Shown here piece by piece: positions 16,939 to 27,982 of a stretch of DNA of 64,000 nucleotides. The translations under genes and the position numbers were made by a program. Below the pieces are notes generated by a model, which saw nothing but the letters and a program-made list of their open reading frames with translations, made no database searches and was not told where the DNA came from. Positions within the stretch are counted from its first letter, which is position 1, and every line of letters starts with the position of its first letter. Origin of the DNA: Pelomonas sp. Root405 (GTDB lineage: Bacteria > Pseudomonadota > Gammaproteobacteria > Burkholderiales > Burkholderiaceae_C); contig NZ_LMDU01000002.1 in assembly GCF_001425165.1 (NCBI RefSeq), positions 81,599-145,598 of the forward strand. The letters run 5' to 3'.

Positions 16939-19900
16939 TTAGGTCACACGGGGACCGGGTTCCGACAGGGCGCGCAGCAGCGGCTGCAACAGCCGGTTGA
17001 CCTCGGTCAACGGCGGCGCGATGACGGCATCGTCGACACCCTGTGCACACGCCGCTTCCAGCGCCGCCGCGGCCTGCTGCAAGGCTTGCATGCCCAGCGT
17101 GCCGGCAACGCTCTTCAGGTCGTGGGCACTGCGCAGGGCAGCCCCCGCGTCGCCGCGGGCGCAGGCCTCCCGCATGCGCGCCGCAAAGTCGACCTCCCGC
17201 TCGCGGAACATGCCGAGTAGCCGCCGGTACAAGGCCTCGTTGCCGTCCACCGCCGCAAGGCCGGCGCTGAGGTCCAGGCCCGACGCGGACGGCAGGGGCT
17301 GGCGTTCGGGCTGCGCCAACGCCGGGCGTACCCAGTGCGCCAGTGTCGCGAACAGCTCGTCCACGCGAAAAGGCTTGGCGACATGGTCGTTCATGCCTGC
17401 CGCCAGCACCTTCTCGCGGTCACCGGCCATCGCGTTGGCGGTCATCGCGATGACGGGCAGCTCCTTGAGCGCGGGACGCTGGCGCAGCGCGCGTGTGGCC
17501 TCGTAGCCATCCATCACCGGCATCTGGCAGTCCATCAGCACGGCATCAAAACGCTGGCTGTCCAGCGCGGCGAGCGCTTCGCGGCCGTGGCCGGCGATGG
17601 TGACGACGATGCCCACACGCTCCATCAGGCTGCAGGCCAATTCTTGGTTGATCGCGTTGTCTTCGACGAGCAGGATGCGCGCGCCGGCCAGGCTGGCCTG
17701 GTGCGCGTGCAGCTTCTCCTGCCGCTGTTCGCTGCGGCGTGGCAGCGCCGCCTTCACGCCCAGCGCCGTGACGCAGGCGTCGAGCAGGGCCGACGGCGTG
17801 ACGGGCTTGGGCAGCAGGGCCGCCACCTGCAGGCCGCGCGCCAGCAGCTGGCGCTCGGCCTGGTCGCGGCTGAAGGCGGTGACCATCAGCACCGTCGGCG
17901 GCGCGTGGCGGCCGGCCATGGCGGCCAGCCGCGCCAGGCACTCGACGCCGTCCATGCCGGGCATGCGCCAGTCCAGCAGCACCAGCTTGAAGGGGCGGTC
18001 GGCGGCATCGGCATTCGCCACGGCCGCCAGGGCCGCCTCGCCATCGGCCGCCACCTCGGCATTCAAGCCCAGCGAGGCCACCAGGGCGCACAGCAGCTCA
18101 CGCGCCGCCGGGTGGTCGTCGACGATAAGCAGCCGGGTACCGCGCAGTTCTGTCGTGTCCAGCACCGGCTGCGCCCCAGGCTGCAGCTCGAAAGGCAAGC
18201 TGAAGTGGAAGCTGCTGCCGCGCGAGGGCTCGCTGTCCACCCAAATCCGGCCGCCCATGCGCTCGACGAGGTGGCGGCAGATTGCAAGGCCCAGGCCCGT
18301 GCCGCCAAAACGCCGGCTGGTCGATGCATCGGCCTGCGTGAAGGGCTGGAACAGGCGCTCGCAGGCCTCGTGGCTCAGGCCGATACCGGTGTCGCGCACC
18401 TCGAAGCCCAGCGTCGCGCGCCGGCCGACGCGCTCGGCCAGCGACACCGCCACGGTCACCTCGCCGCGCTCGGTGAACTTGATGCCGTTGTTGACCAGGT
18501 TCAGCAGGATCTGGCCCAGCCGCGAGGGGTCGCCGACCAGCCCGGTGGGCAGCTCGGCCGGCAGCATGAACAGCAGCTCCAGCCCCTTCTCCTCGGCCGG
18601 CATGCCCACCAGGTTGGCCAGTTGGTCGAACACGTCACCCAGCTGGAAAGGGATGGTCTCCACTTCCAGCTTGCCGGCCTCGATCTTCGAGAAGTCCAGG
18701 ATGTCGTTGATGATGCCCAGCAGCGACTCGGCCGCGCGGTGCACCTTCTCGACGTAGTTGCGCTGCTTGGCGTCCAGCCCGGTCTGCAGCGCCAGGTAGG
18801 ACATGCCGAGGATGGCGTTCATCGGTGTGCGGATCTCGTGGCTCATGTTGGCCAGGAACTCGCTCTTGGCCTGCGTCGCGGCCTCGGCGGCGTGCTGGGC
18901 GCGCTCCAGCTGGCCAGTGCGTTCGTGCACGCGCTGCTCCAACGTGTTGGCCAGGCGGCGCACCTCGGTGCGCGAGCGGCGCAGCCGCACGAGGAAGAAC
19001 ACCGTGCCGACCAGCGCGAGCATGCTGCCGGCCAGCACCGTCCACAGCCAACGCTCCTGCAGCTCCCGGGTCTGCAGCTCAGTGGCCTGCTGCTGGCCAC
19101 GGCGCTGCAGCTCGGCCAGCTCGCGCTGGCGCGCCTCGTCGCGGCGGCGCTGTGCGGCCTCCAGCAGGCGCTCGGCGCTGCGCTCGGTGCTGGCACGCGC
19201 CTGCATGTCGGCGGCGTCGATGGCCAGCCGGTAGGCGCGCTGAATGTCACCCGCGGCCGCCTGCAGCTGCGCGAGCCGGCGCGCGGCGCTGGCAATGTAG
19301 AGCGGCTGCCCGAGTGCGAGTGACTCGGCATAGGCGTCCTCGGCCTCGGCCAGCGCCGCCGCAGAATGCCCCAGCGCCTCTTGGATGCGACTGCGTTGCT
19401 GGGCACCATGGAAGCGGCCGGCGCGCAACTGCGTCGTGGCGAGGATGGCGCGCGTGCGGTCACTTTCGGCCAGCGCCTCCTGCAGCCGCCCCTGGTTCAG
19501 CAGTTGCTCGGCATGGTTGTGCAAGGCGTTGGCAAGATTCACCGGCGTCGCCACCGCAGTGAAGGCGGCGATGGCCTGGGCGACCAAGCGCTCGCCCTCG
19601 CCATGGTCCTTGCGCCGGTGGGCCTCGTTGGACAGGCCGAGCAGCGCGAACCCTTCCTGCAGCTTGGAGCCGGCGGCCAGGGACTGCCGGCGCATCTGCT
19701 CCAGCTGCTCGCCCGCTTCGACGAAGCGCTCGCTCTGCATATAGGACACGGCCAGGCCGTGGTGGGCATAGGCCAGTGCCAGCGTGTCGCCCGAGCGCTG
19801 TGCGGCGTCCATGGACTGCAAGGCCATCGTGGCCGACTCCTCGAACCGGCCGACGCGGCGCAGCACCAAGGCGCCGCGGAACAGGGCCTCGGCCAGCAGG

Positions 19901-20343
19901 TCGGGCCGGTCGACCCCGTCCAGCACGGCGATGCTGTGCGAGGTGACCTCGACGAGGCGCTCCACATGGTTGAGGTTGACCGCGCCCAACGACAGGTTCA
20001 TGTCGGCCTCGGCCTGGCCGGGGCGATCATTGGCCGCGGTGGCCTCGCGCATCGCCTGCTCGGCGCGCGCGACGGCTTCCGCCGAGCGGCCGAGGTGGAT
20101 CTCGATGCGTGCCAGCAGGTTCAGCACCCGCGCGCGGTCTGCGGCCGGCGCATCGGGCGGCAGCTCGGCCTGCAGGCGCTGCGCCTGCACGTAGGACGCC
20201 GGCGCGTCGTTGTCGGCCAGCTTGCGCACGGCGGTGGCGCGCTGGCGCCAGTCGTCAATGGGCGCGGCCACGGCGAGCGTCAGCAACAGCAGCAGCAGCC
20301 AGGCTGCGGCGGCTGCGCCCCATCGCAAGCCGCGCAGCCTCAT
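16939..20343 (-). CDS. Hybrid sensor histidine kinase with periplasmic TPR-like sensor, two receivers and HPt
   Basis: An 1134-residue phosphorelay kinase. Order: signal/TM1 (10-27), helical TPR-like periplasmic domain (30-410), TM2 (433-453), coiled coil, HisKA with phospho-acceptor His502 (SHEIRTP), and HATPase with N-box [17 protein letters not shown] and GGTGLGLAI. Then come receiver 1 (Asp791 in [11 protein letters not shown]), receiver 2 (Asp938 in [11 protein letters not shown]) and HPt (His1074 in [11 protein letters not shown]). All phosphotransfer residues are present. No output domain or response regulator is adjacent. Its ATG overlaps the stop of the TonB receptor by 4 bases (ATGA), so sensing is probably tied to that receptor or its ligand. 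Confidence 0.93.
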   Translation of the reverse strand: MRLRGLRWGAAAAAWLLLLLLTLAVAAPIDDWRQRATAVRKLADNDAPASYVQAQRLQAELPPDAPAADRARVLNLLARIEIHLGRSAEAVARAEQAMREATAANDRPGQAEADMNLSLGAVNLNHVERLVEVTSHSIAVLDGVDRPDLLAEALFRGALVLRRVGRFEESATMALQSMDAAQRSGDTLALAYAHHGLAVSYMQSERFVEAGEQLEQMRRQSLAAGSKLQEGFALLGLSNEAHRRKDHGEGERLVAQAIAAFTAVATPVNLANALHNHAEQLLNQGRLQEALAESDRTRAILATTQLRAGRFHGAQQRSRIQEALGHSAAALAEAEDAYAESLALGQPLYIASAARRLAQLQAAAGDIQRAYRLAIDAADMQARASTERSAERLLEAAQRRRDEARQRELAELQRRGQQQATELQTRELQERWLWTVLAGSMLALVGTVFFLVRLRRSRTEVRRLANTLEQRVHERTGQLERAQHAAEAATQAKSEFLANMSHEIRTPMNAILGMSYLALQTGLDAKQRNYVEKVHRAAESLLGIINDILDFSKIEAGKLEVETIPFQLGDVFDQLANLVGMPAEEKGLELLFMLPAELPTGLVGDPSRLGQILLNLVNNGIKFTERGEVTVAVSLAERVGRRATLGFEVRDTGIGLSHEACERLFQPFTQADASTSRRFGGTGLGLAICRHLVERMGGRIWVDSEPSRGSSFHFSLPFELQPGAQPVLDTTELRGTRLLIVDDHPAARELLCALVASLGLNAEVAADGEAALAAVANADAADRPFKLVLLDWRMPGMDGVECLARLAAMAGRHAPPTVLMVTAFSRDQAERQLLARGLQVAALLPKPVTPSALLDACVTALGVKAALPRRSEQRQEKLHAHQASLAGARILLVEDNAINQELACSLMERVGIVVTIAGHGREALAALDSQRFDAVLMDCQMPVMDGYEATRALRQRPALKELPVIAMTANAMAGDREKVLAAGMNDHVAKPFRVDELFATLAHWVRPALAQPERQPLPSASGLDLSAGLAAVDGNEALYRRLLGMFREREVDFAARMREACARGDAGAALRSAHDLKSVAGTLGMQALQQAAAALEAACAQGVDDAVIAPPLTEVNRLLQPLLRALSEPGPRVT

Positions 20344-22940
20344 ATGCGCAGGCTCAGGCTGGTGCCAAGCTGGCGGTCATTCACCCAGGCGTTCTGCGGT
20401 CGGGTCTCGACGCCGAAATGGGAGCGCCGCAGCGTGCCCAGCAGGTTGCCGCCGTCGAGCGACCAGGTCAGCTCGTCGGTGATGCGCCAGCGCAGCGAGG
20501 CATCCAGCCAGCCATAGGCGCGCGTGGTCGTCTGCAGTGCACCCAGCCCCACGACGCTGACCGTGCCGCTCGGGAAGCTGCTGCGCCAGTTCCACGCCAG
20601 CCGCGCCGACCAGGCGCCGTGCTCGTACAGGCCGACGAGGTTGGCACTGCGGCGCGACAGGTTCTGCATCGCCACAGTGGAGCGCAGCGCGCGGTCGTAG
20701 GTGCTGCTGTCGACGAAGGTGGCGTTGGCCTGCAGCCCGAGGCCGCGCCAGGCACCGGGTAAAAAGTCGAGGAAGCGCTGGTAGGACAGCTCCGCGCCCC
20801 GGATGCGGCCGGCGTCGGCGTTGTACGGGCGGTTGACTTGGTAGAGCTGGCCGTCATGCGTCTCCGCCTGGCTGCGCGTGGCAATGAAGCCGTCCACGCG
20901 TTTCCAGAACAGCGTCACCGAAGCGGCATGGCCGGCGCCGAAATTGCCTTCAGCGGCCAGGTCGGCATTCGTCGCCCGCAGCGGCCGCAGCGCCGGGTTG
21001 CCGGCCGTGCCCTGGTTGAGCTGAGGGTTGATGCTGTTCGGCGTCAGCGTGATGGATGGCGACAGCAGGTTGAAGTCGGGCCGCGTGATCGTGCGCGAGG
21101 CGGCCGCACGCAGCTGCCAGGGCCCGCCGGCACGCCAGCGCAGGTTGGCGCTGGGCAGCCAGTCGGTCGTCGTCGTGTCGATGGCCAGCGGCGCGACCGT
21201 GCCGGTGGAAGGCACGCTCTGGTTGCCCGACAGCGTGGCGCGCGTGCGCACCAGGCGCAAGCCGGCCTGGCCGTCCAGGGCCAGCGCCGGCAGCTTCCAG
21301 CCCGCCTCGCCATAGGCGGCGTCGGTAGCTTCGCGGATGTGCCACACGCCCAGCGGCCCGCCCGCCGTGGGCAGCGGCGTGGTGATGCCAAAAGCCGCGC
21401 GCGCCGCCACCGGGTCGCGGGCGTCGGCCAGCGTGTCGGTGAGATAACCCTCGATGCTGCTTGTGCGGCCATCGAGCAAGGGCGAGTAGGGGTAGACGGC
21501 CGTGCGGCCCGGCTGGGTGGCCGCTGGCGTACCCGGCACCGCAATGTCGCCAAAGATCAGGTTGGGCGCGTTGTCGGCCTCGCGGCGCGCATGGCGCCAG
21601 CCGATGGCCACGCGCTCCAGCAGGCCGTTTTCCGGCTGCCACTCGGCGTCGCCCCGGCCCGCGAGCAGGCTGCCACGCAACGGCCGCACCCGGTAGGCCA
21701 TGGACACATAGCGCAGGTTGGCCGGGTTGGCGAGGTCCGTGCCCGCGACCGATGTGGCCGGCACCGCGCCCGCCACGTCGTGCGTGAAGCGGGCTGCGGT
21801 AGCGGCCAGCGTGGGGCCGGCGAAGAACAGGCGGTTGAGGCTGCGCGTGTGGCTGAGGTCGGCGCTCAGCCGCAGCTCGCCTTGCGACCACGCGCCACCG
21901 GCAGCCAGCTGGCGCGTGCGGTCGATGGTGTCGCGCGCAAAGCCGAGGATGGAGACTGGCGCGTTCGTCCACGTGATGCGCTGCACGTCGCGCGTGCCGG
22001 TGAAAAGGGTGACGCTGGCGGGTTCGAAGCCGCTGCCGGCCGCGAAGTTGGGGCCGATGTTGAGCTGCTGCGTGTCCTGCCTCGTCTTCAGCTCCGCGAA
22101 GTGCGCCTCGGCGTAGAGATCGAGGGCGGCGTCGGGGCGCCAGCCCAGCATCAGGCTGGCCGCGCTGCGGCGGCGCCGGCCGAGGTTGGCGCTCTCGCTG
22201 CTGCTGCTCGGCGCGACGGTGTCTTCGCCGGGCACCAGGTCCAGCCGGCAGCCCGACGCGGCGCGCGCGCTGCACAGCATCGGCGAGCCGGTGCTCTTCT
22301 GGTCTTCGCGGTAGGCCCGGTCCTGCAGCACCAGGTTCACCAGCAGCGCCGTCTCGCCCACCGCGGTGGCCGCACCGCCGCCGTAGAGCAGCGCGAACTG
22401 GCCGGCGCCGCGGCCGACGAGATCGCCGTGCAGATGGCGCGCCGACAACGCCAGCATGGGCTGGCGGAAATCGAACGGGCGGCGCGTGCGCAGGTCCACC
22501 GTGCCGCCCAGCCCGCCCTCGATGCGCGAGGCCGCCGAGGTCTTGTAGACATCGATGCCGGCCAGCATGTCGCTCGGCAAGTCGGCGTAGTCCAGCGCCC
22601 GGCCGAAGCCGGCGGTGAACAGCTCACGGCCGTTCAGCGTGGTCTCGATCTGACCCAGCCCACGCACCGTGGCCACCGAAGCCTCGCCGCGGTCGCGCGT
22701 GATCTGCACGCCAGTGATGCGCTGCACCGCGTCGGCCACGCTGAGGTCGGGCAGGCGGTTGATCTCCTGCGCCAGGATGCCGTCGACGATGTCGGCGCTG
22801 CTGCGTTTGCGCTCGGCGGCGGATTCGACGCTGGCCCGCACGCCGATGACGACAACGGGTTCGAGCTTCTGCGCCGACATCGCAGCAGGCGCCAGCAGGG
22901 CAAGGCTGGCGGCTGGCATGACCAGGCCGATCTGCTTCAT
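20340..22940 (-). CDS. TonB-dependent outer-membrane receptor
   Basis: An 866-residue receptor: signal peptide (1-23), TonB-box-like [10 protein letters not shown], plug domain (about 45-165, with [17 protein letters not shown] and [15 protein letters not shown]) and a beta-barrel with the NxxNxxLxP-like block. The barrel is moderately short. It ends LSLRI rather than the usual terminal Phe. TonB receptors import scarce ligands such as oligosaccharides, siderophores or vitamins with energy from TonB; the ligand here is unknown. It overlaps the hybrid kinase gene by 4 bp and is divergent from two lipoprotein hydrolases. Confidence 0.92.
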   Translation of the reverse strand: MKQIGLVMPAASLALLAPAAMSAQKLEPVVVIGVRASVESAAERKRSSADIVDGILAQEINRLPDLSVADAVQRITGVQITRDRGEASVATVRGLGQIETTLNGRELFTAGFGRALDYADLPSDMLAGIDVYKTSAASRIEGGLGGTVDLRTRRPFDFRQPMLALSARHLHGDLVGRGAGQFALLYGGGAATAVGETALLVNLVLQDRAYREDQKSTGSPMLCSARAASGCRLDLVPGEDTVAPSSSSESANLGRRRRSAASLMLGWRPDAALDLYAEAHFAELKTRQDTQQLNIGPNFAAGSGFEPASVTLFTGTRDVQRITWTNAPVSILGFARDTIDRTRQLAAGGAWSQGELRLSADLSHTRSLNRLFFAGPTLAATAARFTHDVAGAVPATSVAGTDLANPANLRYVSMAYRVRPLRGSLLAGRGDAEWQPENGLLERVAIGWRHARREADNAPNLIFGDIAVPGTPAATQPGRTAVYPYSPLLDGRTSSIEGYLTDTLADARDPVAARAAFGITTPLPTAGGPLGVWHIREATDAAYGEAGWKLPALALDGQAGLRLVRTRATLSGNQSVPSTGTVAPLAIDTTTTDWLPSANLRWRAGGPWQLRAAASRTITRPDFNLLSPSITLTPNSINPQLNQGTAGNPALRPLRATNADLAAEGNFGAGHAASVTLFWKRVDGFIATRSQAETHDGQLYQVNRPYNADAGRIRGAELSYQRFLDFLPGAWRGLGLQANATFVDSSTYDRALRSTVAMQNLSRRSANLVGLYEHGAWSARLAWNWRSSFPSGTVSVVGLGALQTTTRAYGWLDASLRWRITDELTWSLDGGNLLGTLRRSHFGVETRPQNAWVNDRQLGTSLSLRI

Positions 22941-23068
22941 ACGAGGCCTCCATCCGTTGGGCCAGGCTCGTCGGGATGACGACCCTGGCCGGGGATCACC
23001 GCGTTAGGACCGACGCCGGCGTGACGCAACCGAGCGTTCGACTCGTCTTTTATCCCTAAACGAGCCAT

Positions 23069-23093
23069 CTCGACAGTGCCGTCCACTGTCGAG
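23069..23093. promoter_or_regulatory. Perfect 10-bp inverted repeat between divergent TonB receptor and serine hydrolase genes
   Basis: CTCGACAGTG, a 5-base spacer, then CACTGTCGAG. It lies 41 bp before the serine hydrolase start and about 130 bp before the receptor start, in the only region that can hold promoters for both. No T-run follows, so an operator for a dimeric regulator is more likely than a terminator. Confidence 0.55.
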
Positions 23094-23133
23094 CGGCCAG
23101 CTGGTGCGGCGCAGCATCCCGGAGAATCCCGCG

Positions 23134-24288
23134 ATGAGAATCTCCATTGCCCATTGGCTGCTGGTCCCGGTCCTGCTGAGCGGCTGCGCCGTCCGGCCCG
23201 CGTTGGCGCCCGCGCCGCTGGCGCAGGCCGACCAGGCGGTCGAGCGCCTCATCGCGCAGCGGCAGTTGCCGGGAGCCGCGGTCTGGATCGAGCGCGTCGG
23301 CCACGGCAGTCATCACCGCGCCTATGGCCAGCGTGCCGTCGACCCGGTACCCGAACCGCTGGACGAGGCGACCGTCTTCGATGCCGCCTCGCTGACCAAG
23401 CCGGTCGTCACCGCCACGCTGGTGCAGCTGCTGCGCGAGCGCGGCCAACTCGACATGGAAGCGCCGCTGCAGCGCTATTTGCCCGGCTGCGGCGGTGTCG
23501 ACAAGGCCGGCATCACGCTGCGCCAGTTGCTGACACACAGCTCCGGCCTGCCGGCCAGCCTGCCGGGCAATGGCGCCGGCGATTGGGCCGGCCCCGGCGA
23601 CGCCGAGCGCATCGCCTGCGGCCTGCCGCTGACCGCGCCGCCCGGCACGCTGTTCCGCTACTCGGACGTCAACTTCATCCTGCTGGGCCGCATCGTCGAG
23701 CGCGTGAGTGGCTTGCCGTTGGCGCGCCATGCGGCGCAGGCCGTGTTCGCGCCGCTGGGCATGAAGGACAGCGGCTATCTGCCGCTGCAGCGCATGGACG
23801 CGGCGCGCATCGCGCCCACCGAGCGCCTGCCCAGCGGCCAGCTGCTGCGCGGCGAGGTGCACGACCCGACCGCGCGCAAGATGGGAGGCGCCGCCGGCCA
23901 TGCGGGCCTGTTCACGACCACGGCCGACCTGGCCCGCTTTGCCCGCATGCTGCTGACCGGCGGCCTGGCCGAGGATGGCCGCCGCCTGCTGTCGCCCGAG
24001 AGCGTGGCACTGCTGACCACGCCGCAGTCACCCGCAGCGCTGGCCGAGAAGCGCAGCCTGGGCTGGGACATCGCCTCGCCCTTCTCCCGGCCGCGCGGCA
24101 GCCTGTATCCGCCCACCAGCTTCGGCCACACCGGCTTCACCGGCTGCGCCTTCTGGCTGGACCCGACGAGCCGCAGCTTCTTCGTGCTGCTGTCCAACCG
24201 CGTGCATCCGGCGCTGGGGACGAATGTGCTGCCGCTGTACGGCGAGCTGGGCACGCTGGCGGCGCAGGCGGCGGGGGTGGGGCCATAG
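23134..24288 (+). CDS. Lipoprotein serine hydrolase, beta-lactamase class C/esterase family VIII fold
   Basis: A 384-residue exported lipoprotein: lipobox LLSGC with Cys18. The start is ATG 23134, with ggag 8 bases upstream; a start 30 bases earlier is less likely. Active-site motifs of the serine beta-lactamase-like fold are present: SxxK at Ser86-Lys89 (SLTK), YSD at Tyr176, and HTG in FGHTGFTG. This fold includes D-aminopeptidases, esterases and class C enzymes, so the substrate cannot be read from the sequence. It is followed after 46 bp by a second exported hydrolase. Confidence 0.87.
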   Translation: MRISIAHWLLVPVLLSGCAVRPALAPAPLAQADQAVERLIAQRQLPGAAVWIERVGHGSHHRAYGQRAVDPVPEPLDEATVFDAASLTKPVVTATLVQLLRERGQLDMEAPLQRYLPGCGGVDKAGITLRQLLTHSSGLPASLPGNGAGDWAGPGDAERIACGLPLTAPPGTLFRYSDVNFILLGRIVERVSGLPLARHAAQAVFAPLGMKDSGYLPLQRMDAARIAPTERLPSGQLLRGEVHDPTARKMGGAAGHAGLFTTTADLARFARMLLTGGLAEDGRRLLSPESVALLTTPQSPAALAEKRSLGWDIASPFSRPRGSLYPPTSFGHTGFTGCAFWLDPTSRSFFVLLSNRVHPALGTNVLPLYGELGTLAAQAAGVGP

Positions 24289-24334
24289 GCCGATGCCGCG
24301 GCTCGCGTGGCCTGCCTCGGGCACACTCGTTTCC

Positions 24335-25414
24335 ATGCGATCTTTCCTGCGCCTGATCCTCGTCGCCAGCCTCGCCCTCATCGCCAGCTGCGCCAGCAAA
24401 AGCAACTGCAGCGCGCCCTATGCCAATTCGCCCCAGCTGCAGAACTGCCTGTTCGCCAATCCGCCCAATCCCGACACACCGCCGGGGGCCAGCGGCTGGT
24501 CGATCTGGACCCGCTTCCTGTTCAGCAACAAGGTCGGCACGGTGCCGGTGGACGCCATCCCGGTTCGGCAGCTGACCACTGCGCAGCTGGCGGCGCTCGA
24601 CGCCAGCGCCAACCATGTCGTGCGGCTGGGCCATTCGTCTCACCTGCTCAAGCTGCAGGGCAAGTTCTGGCTCATCGACCCGGTGTTCGGCGAGCGCGTG
24701 TCGCCGTTCAGCTTTGCCGGCCCGAAGCGCTTCCATGCGCCGCCGCTGACGCTGCAGCAGCTGCCGCCCATCGAGGGCCTGATCCTGTCGCACGACCATT
24801 ACGACCACCTGGACGTGCCCACCATCGAATACCTGGCGCTGCGCGTGCAGCGCTATTTCGTGCCGCTGGGCGTGAAGGCGCGCTTGGTGGACATGGGCGT
24901 GCCGGCCGAGCGCGTGCAGGAATTCGACTGGTGGCAGGCCGCGGCGCATGCCGGCGTGAAGCTCACGGCGACACCATCCCAGCACTTTTCCGGCCGCACG
25001 CTGAGCGACCGCAACAGCACTCTGTGGGCGTCGTGGGTCCTTGAGAGCGGCGGGCAGCGCATCTATTACAGCGGCGACACGGGTTACTTCGGCGGCTTCA
25101 AGCAGATCGGCGAGCGCTTCGGCGGCTTCGACCTCGCGCTGATGGAAAACGGCGCCTACGACACCTACTGGCCCGCCGTGCACATGACGCCGGAGCAAAG
25201 CGTGCAGGCCTTCATCGACCTGCGCGCCCAGGTGCTGTTCTCGGTACACAACAGCACCTTCGACCTGGCCTTCCACACCTGGCAGGACCCGCTGAACCGG
25301 CTGGCCGACCTGGCCGAGGCCAAAGGCCTGGCACTGGCCACGCCCGAGATCGGCGAGGTCATGACGGTCGGGCAGCCGCGCATCAACAGGCGCTGGTGGG
25401 CGGGCTTGAAGTAG
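24335..25414 (+). CDS. Lipoprotein metallo-beta-lactamase-fold hydrolase (UlaG/NAPE-PLD-like)
   Basis: A 359-residue protein. The start is ATG 24335, beginning a lipoprotein signal (LIASC). The binuclear metal site is visible: SHDHYDHLD, later His in PSQHFSGR and Asp in YYSGDTGYF, and a C-terminal His. Overall the sequence resembles the branch that includes bacterial NAPE-PLD-like phosphodiesterases and UlaG lactonases. The lipid anchor places it in the periplasm. It is probably co-transcribed with the serine hydrolase and convergent with the acetyltransferase gene 10 bp away. Confidence 0.87.
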   Translation: MRSFLRLILVASLALIASCASKSNCSAPYANSPQLQNCLFANPPNPDTPPGASGWSIWTRFLFSNKVGTVPVDAIPVRQLTTAQLAALDASANHVVRLGHSSHLLKLQGKFWLIDPVFGERVSPFSFAGPKRFHAPPLTLQQLPPIEGLILSHDHYDHLDVPTIEYLALRVQRYFVPLGVKARLVDMGVPAERVQEFDWWQAAAHAGVKLTATPSQHFSGRTLSDRNSTLWASWVLESGGQRIYYSGDTGYFGGFKQIGERFGGFDLALMENGAYDTYWPAVHMTPEQSVQAFIDLRAQVLFSVHNSTFDLAFHTWQDPLNRLADLAEAKGLALATPEIGEVMTVGQPRINRRWWAGLK

Positions 25415-25424
25415 CCGGCGGTCG

Positions 25425-25904
25425 TCAGGCCTTGGGGGCGGGCGCGATGTCGAAGTGCAGCACGTCCTCCCGCACGCCCAGCTTGGTATAGAGCGCAATC
25501 GCCGGGTCATCGCCGTGGTCGGCCTGCACGAAGATGACGTAGATGCCGCGCGCCGCGGCCAGTCGCTGCAGCTCGCCGATCATGGCCGTGGCGATGCCCT
25601 GGCGGCGATGCGACTCGGCCACGGCCAGGTCGTAGATATAGAACTCTGAACGCTGCTGCTCGAACTTGGGCAGGACATAGCCAGCCAGTCCACCCACCAC
25701 GTCGTCACCGGCCAGCGCGGCGATGGCGACAAAGGTGGGGCTGGCGATCAGCTGCTGGAGATAGCTGTCGTCCGGTTGCTGCGCCGAGTAGGTGGCCGTG
25801 TCGTCGAAGGCGCGGCCGAAAAGCTCAAGCATGCGACGCAGCGGAAGCAGGTCATCGGCGGACAGAACCTGGGTCGTGAAGGTGCTGGATATGGAGATGC
25901 TCAT
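25425..25904 (-). CDS. AAC(3)-I-type aminoglycoside 3-N-acetyltransferase homologue (GNAT)
   Basis: A 159-residue GNAT enzyme. Long blocks match what I remember of AAC(3)-I enzymes, including [24 protein letters not shown] (acetyl-CoA pyrophosphate loop, residues 99-107), VQAD-GDDPA-ALYTKLG and a C-terminal HFDI. AAC(3)-I transfers acetyl from acetyl-CoA to the 3-amino group of gentamicin-type aminoglycosides. Known clinical forms are integron cassettes; here the gene sits between chromosomal genes with no attC-like site or integrase. It is 35 bp downstream of the CadC-like regulator on the same strand. Whether it confers resistance is not known. Confidence 0.85.
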   Translation of the reverse strand: MSISISSTFTTQVLSADDLLPLRRMLELFGRAFDDTATYSAQQPDDSYLQQLIASPTFVAIAALAGDDVVGGLAGYVLPKFEQQRSEFYIYDLAVAESHRRQGIATAMIGELQRLAAARGIYVIFVQADHGDDPAIALYTKLGVREDVLHFDIAPAPKA

Positions 25905-25939
25905 CGCGGTGTTGGAGTGCCGGTCGGCGTGAGTTTCGA

Positions 25940-27853
25940 TCAGCTCGGCGACAAGCCCGGCCCATACCCGTCCAGCTTGAGCTGCTTCAACAGCGCCAGG
26001 AAGCGCGGCTGCTCGCGCAGCCCGGTCCAGCGCGGGTCGTCCTTCAGGAACACCAGCTGCGTGTCCCGCGCGGCATGGGCGCGCTCCAGCGCGTCGAGCG
26101 CCAGCGTCGTTTCACCCAAGGCGTTGTGCAGCACGGCCAGCGAGATCGGTGGCACGAACTGATGGCTTGACCGTTGCAGCAGCCGCGCCAGGATCCCGCG
26201 GGCCTCGGCTGAGTGGCCCAGGCGGGCCAGGTGCATGCCCAGCAATGCCTGAGGCCGGCTGTTGCCGCCGGCTTGCTCGGCGGTGCGCCGCAGCGCCGCA
26301 AGGGCCAGGTCGGGTTGGCCGTCGGCCAGATGCAGCAGGGCCTGGGTGCGGTGGGCCAGGTAGAAATCCGGCGCGATGTCGAAGGCCCGTTGCAGGCGCG
26401 AGCGCGCGGCCTCGCGCTGGCCGCGCGCCAGCAGGTAGCCGGCTTCCAGCGTGTTGAGGAAAGGCGACATCGGGTCCAGCTCGCGCGCCGTGCGCAGGTG
26501 CTGCATGCCTTCGTCGGGCCGGTCCTGCGTCAGCAGCAGCTGGGCTAGGCCGAAGTGGGCCATGGCCACATTGGGGTTCACCGCCAGCGCGCGCCGGAAG
26601 CCACGCTCGGCGCCGGGCCAGTCGAAGTCGAAGTAGTAGAGGCTGAAGCCCTGCTCGGACAGCGCGGCCGCCAGGTCGGGTGCAAGTGCGAGCGCGCGCT
26701 GCACGGCCTGCTTGGCGGGCTGGAAGACATCGCTGGGCGGCGCGTCGGCGGCGAGCAGGGTTTCACGCAGGGCCTCGGCCAGGCCGACATGGGCCAGCGC
26801 GTAGCCGGGGTCCGCCTGCAGCGCCTGGCCGAACAGCGCGATGCTCTTGCGCAGGCTGTCGCCGCGGCGCGCCTGCGCATGCCGCGTGGCGGCCTGGTAG
26901 AACTCGTAGGCGTCGGTGTTGCGGGTGCCGCCGAGCGGCTTGGCCGGCAGGCCGGTGGCCGCGCCGCCGCCGGCCTGCAGGCGGGGTGCCAGCGCCTGCA
27001 GCACGCGGGCGGAGATCTGGTCCTGCATGTCGAAGACGCCGGTGAACTGCGCGTCGAAGCTGTCGCTCCAGCCCGCGCTGCCGTCGCTGGCGCGCAGCAG
27101 GCGGGCGCTGACGCGCAGCTGGCTGCCGCGCCTCTGCAGCGAGCCGTCGACGATCCAGTCCACGTCCAGCTCGCGCGCCGCGCGCACCGGGTCCTGCTCG
27201 CTGCCGGCGTAACGCCGCACGGAGCCCACCGAGCGCACCACCAGCCCCGGCACCAGCGACAGGCGTGTGATGAGGCTGTCGGCCATGCCCAGCTCCAGCA
27301 ACTCGTCGCGGCTTTCGGCGGCCAACGGCTTGAAGGGCAGCACGGCCAGCGTGACGCGGCCGGAAGGCTCGTTGACGGCCGGCGCTGGACGGCGCAGCCA
27401 CCACCATGCGCCGGTCAAAGCGACGGCAGCGCCGCCAGCCAGCGCCCAGCGCCGCGCCGGTTGGCGTGTCGCAACAATCGCTGGCGCTGCTGGCGGTGCG
27501 GGCGGTGCGGGCGGCGGCACGGCGTCGTCCAGCACCGTCACCGGAGCAATGAAACGGAAGCCGCGTCGAGGCACGGTCTGGATGTACCGGCTGCCCGCCG
27601 GCTCGTCGCCCAAAGCGCGCCTCAGGCTGGAGATGGTCTGGCTGAGGTTGTTCTCTTCCACCACCAGGCCGGGCCACAGCTCGCGCATCAGCCGATCCTT
27701 GTCCAGCAGCGTGTCCGGGTGGTCGACCAACAGCTGCAGCGCGCTGAACAGGCGCGGCGTCAGGACCAGCTCGGTGCCGTCACGCTGCAGCACGCGCTGC
27801 TGGGACCGCTGCAGCACGAAATCGCCAAAGGCAAGGAGTTCGGGCGCAGGCAT
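25940..27853 (-). CDS. CadC-like membrane transcriptional regulator with TPR domain
   Basis: A 637-residue one-component regulator. Order: OmpR/CadC-type winged helix (5-103, with [19 protein letters not shown] and [11 protein letters not shown]), Pro/Ala-rich linker (112-130), one transmembrane helix (136-153), a TolB/FlgO-like domain (168-290, [13 protein letters not shown]) and TPR repeats (310-630). DNA binding in the cytosol would be controlled by the periplasmic TPR part. It is divergent from the di-haem cytochrome gene with 129 bp between the starts, its likely target region, and it is followed by the acetyltransferase. Confidence 0.88.
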   Translation of the reverse strand: MPAPELLAFGDFVLQRSQQRVLQRDGTELVLTPRLFSALQLLVDHPDTLLDKDRLMRELWPGLVVEENNLSQTISSLRRALGDEPAGSRYIQTVPRRGFRFIAPVTVLDDAVPPPAPPAPPAAPAIVATRQPARRWALAGGAAVALTGAWWWLRRPAPAVNEPSGRVTLAVLPFKPLAAESRDELLELGMADSLITRLSLVPGLVVRSVGSVRRYAGSEQDPVRAARELDVDWIVDGSLQRRGSQLRVSARLLRASDGSAGWSDSFDAQFTGVFDMQDQISARVLQALAPRLQAGGGAATGLPAKPLGGTRNTDAYEFYQAATRHAQARRGDSLRKSIALFGQALQADPGYALAHVGLAEALRETLLAADAPPSDVFQPAKQAVQRALALAPDLAAALSEQGFSLYYFDFDWPGAERGFRRALAVNPNVAMAHFGLAQLLLTQDRPDEGMQHLRTARELDPMSPFLNTLEAGYLLARGQREAARSRLQRAFDIAPDFYLAHRTQALLHLADGQPDLALAALRRTAEQAGGNSRPQALLGMHLARLGHSAEARGILARLLQRSSHQFVPPISLAVLHNALGETTLALDALERAHAARDTQLVFLKDDPRWTGLREQPRFLALLKQLKLDGYGPGLSPS

Positions 27854-27982
27854 GGCGCGGCTTCACAGGGGTTTCAGGAATCGTTCAGACGCCGTTCAAG
27901 ACGACTGCGGCGCGGGCGGGCCATTGTGGCGTGACGGTCCGCGCCCCGCGGCCGGCGCCATGCCCGAAGGAGACGCACCCCC

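Noticed and set aside
25400..25945. Gene-cassette origin of the AAC(3)-I-like gene
   Set aside because: No attC-like inverted core sites, attI or integrase were seen; flanking genes are ordinary chromosomal genes.
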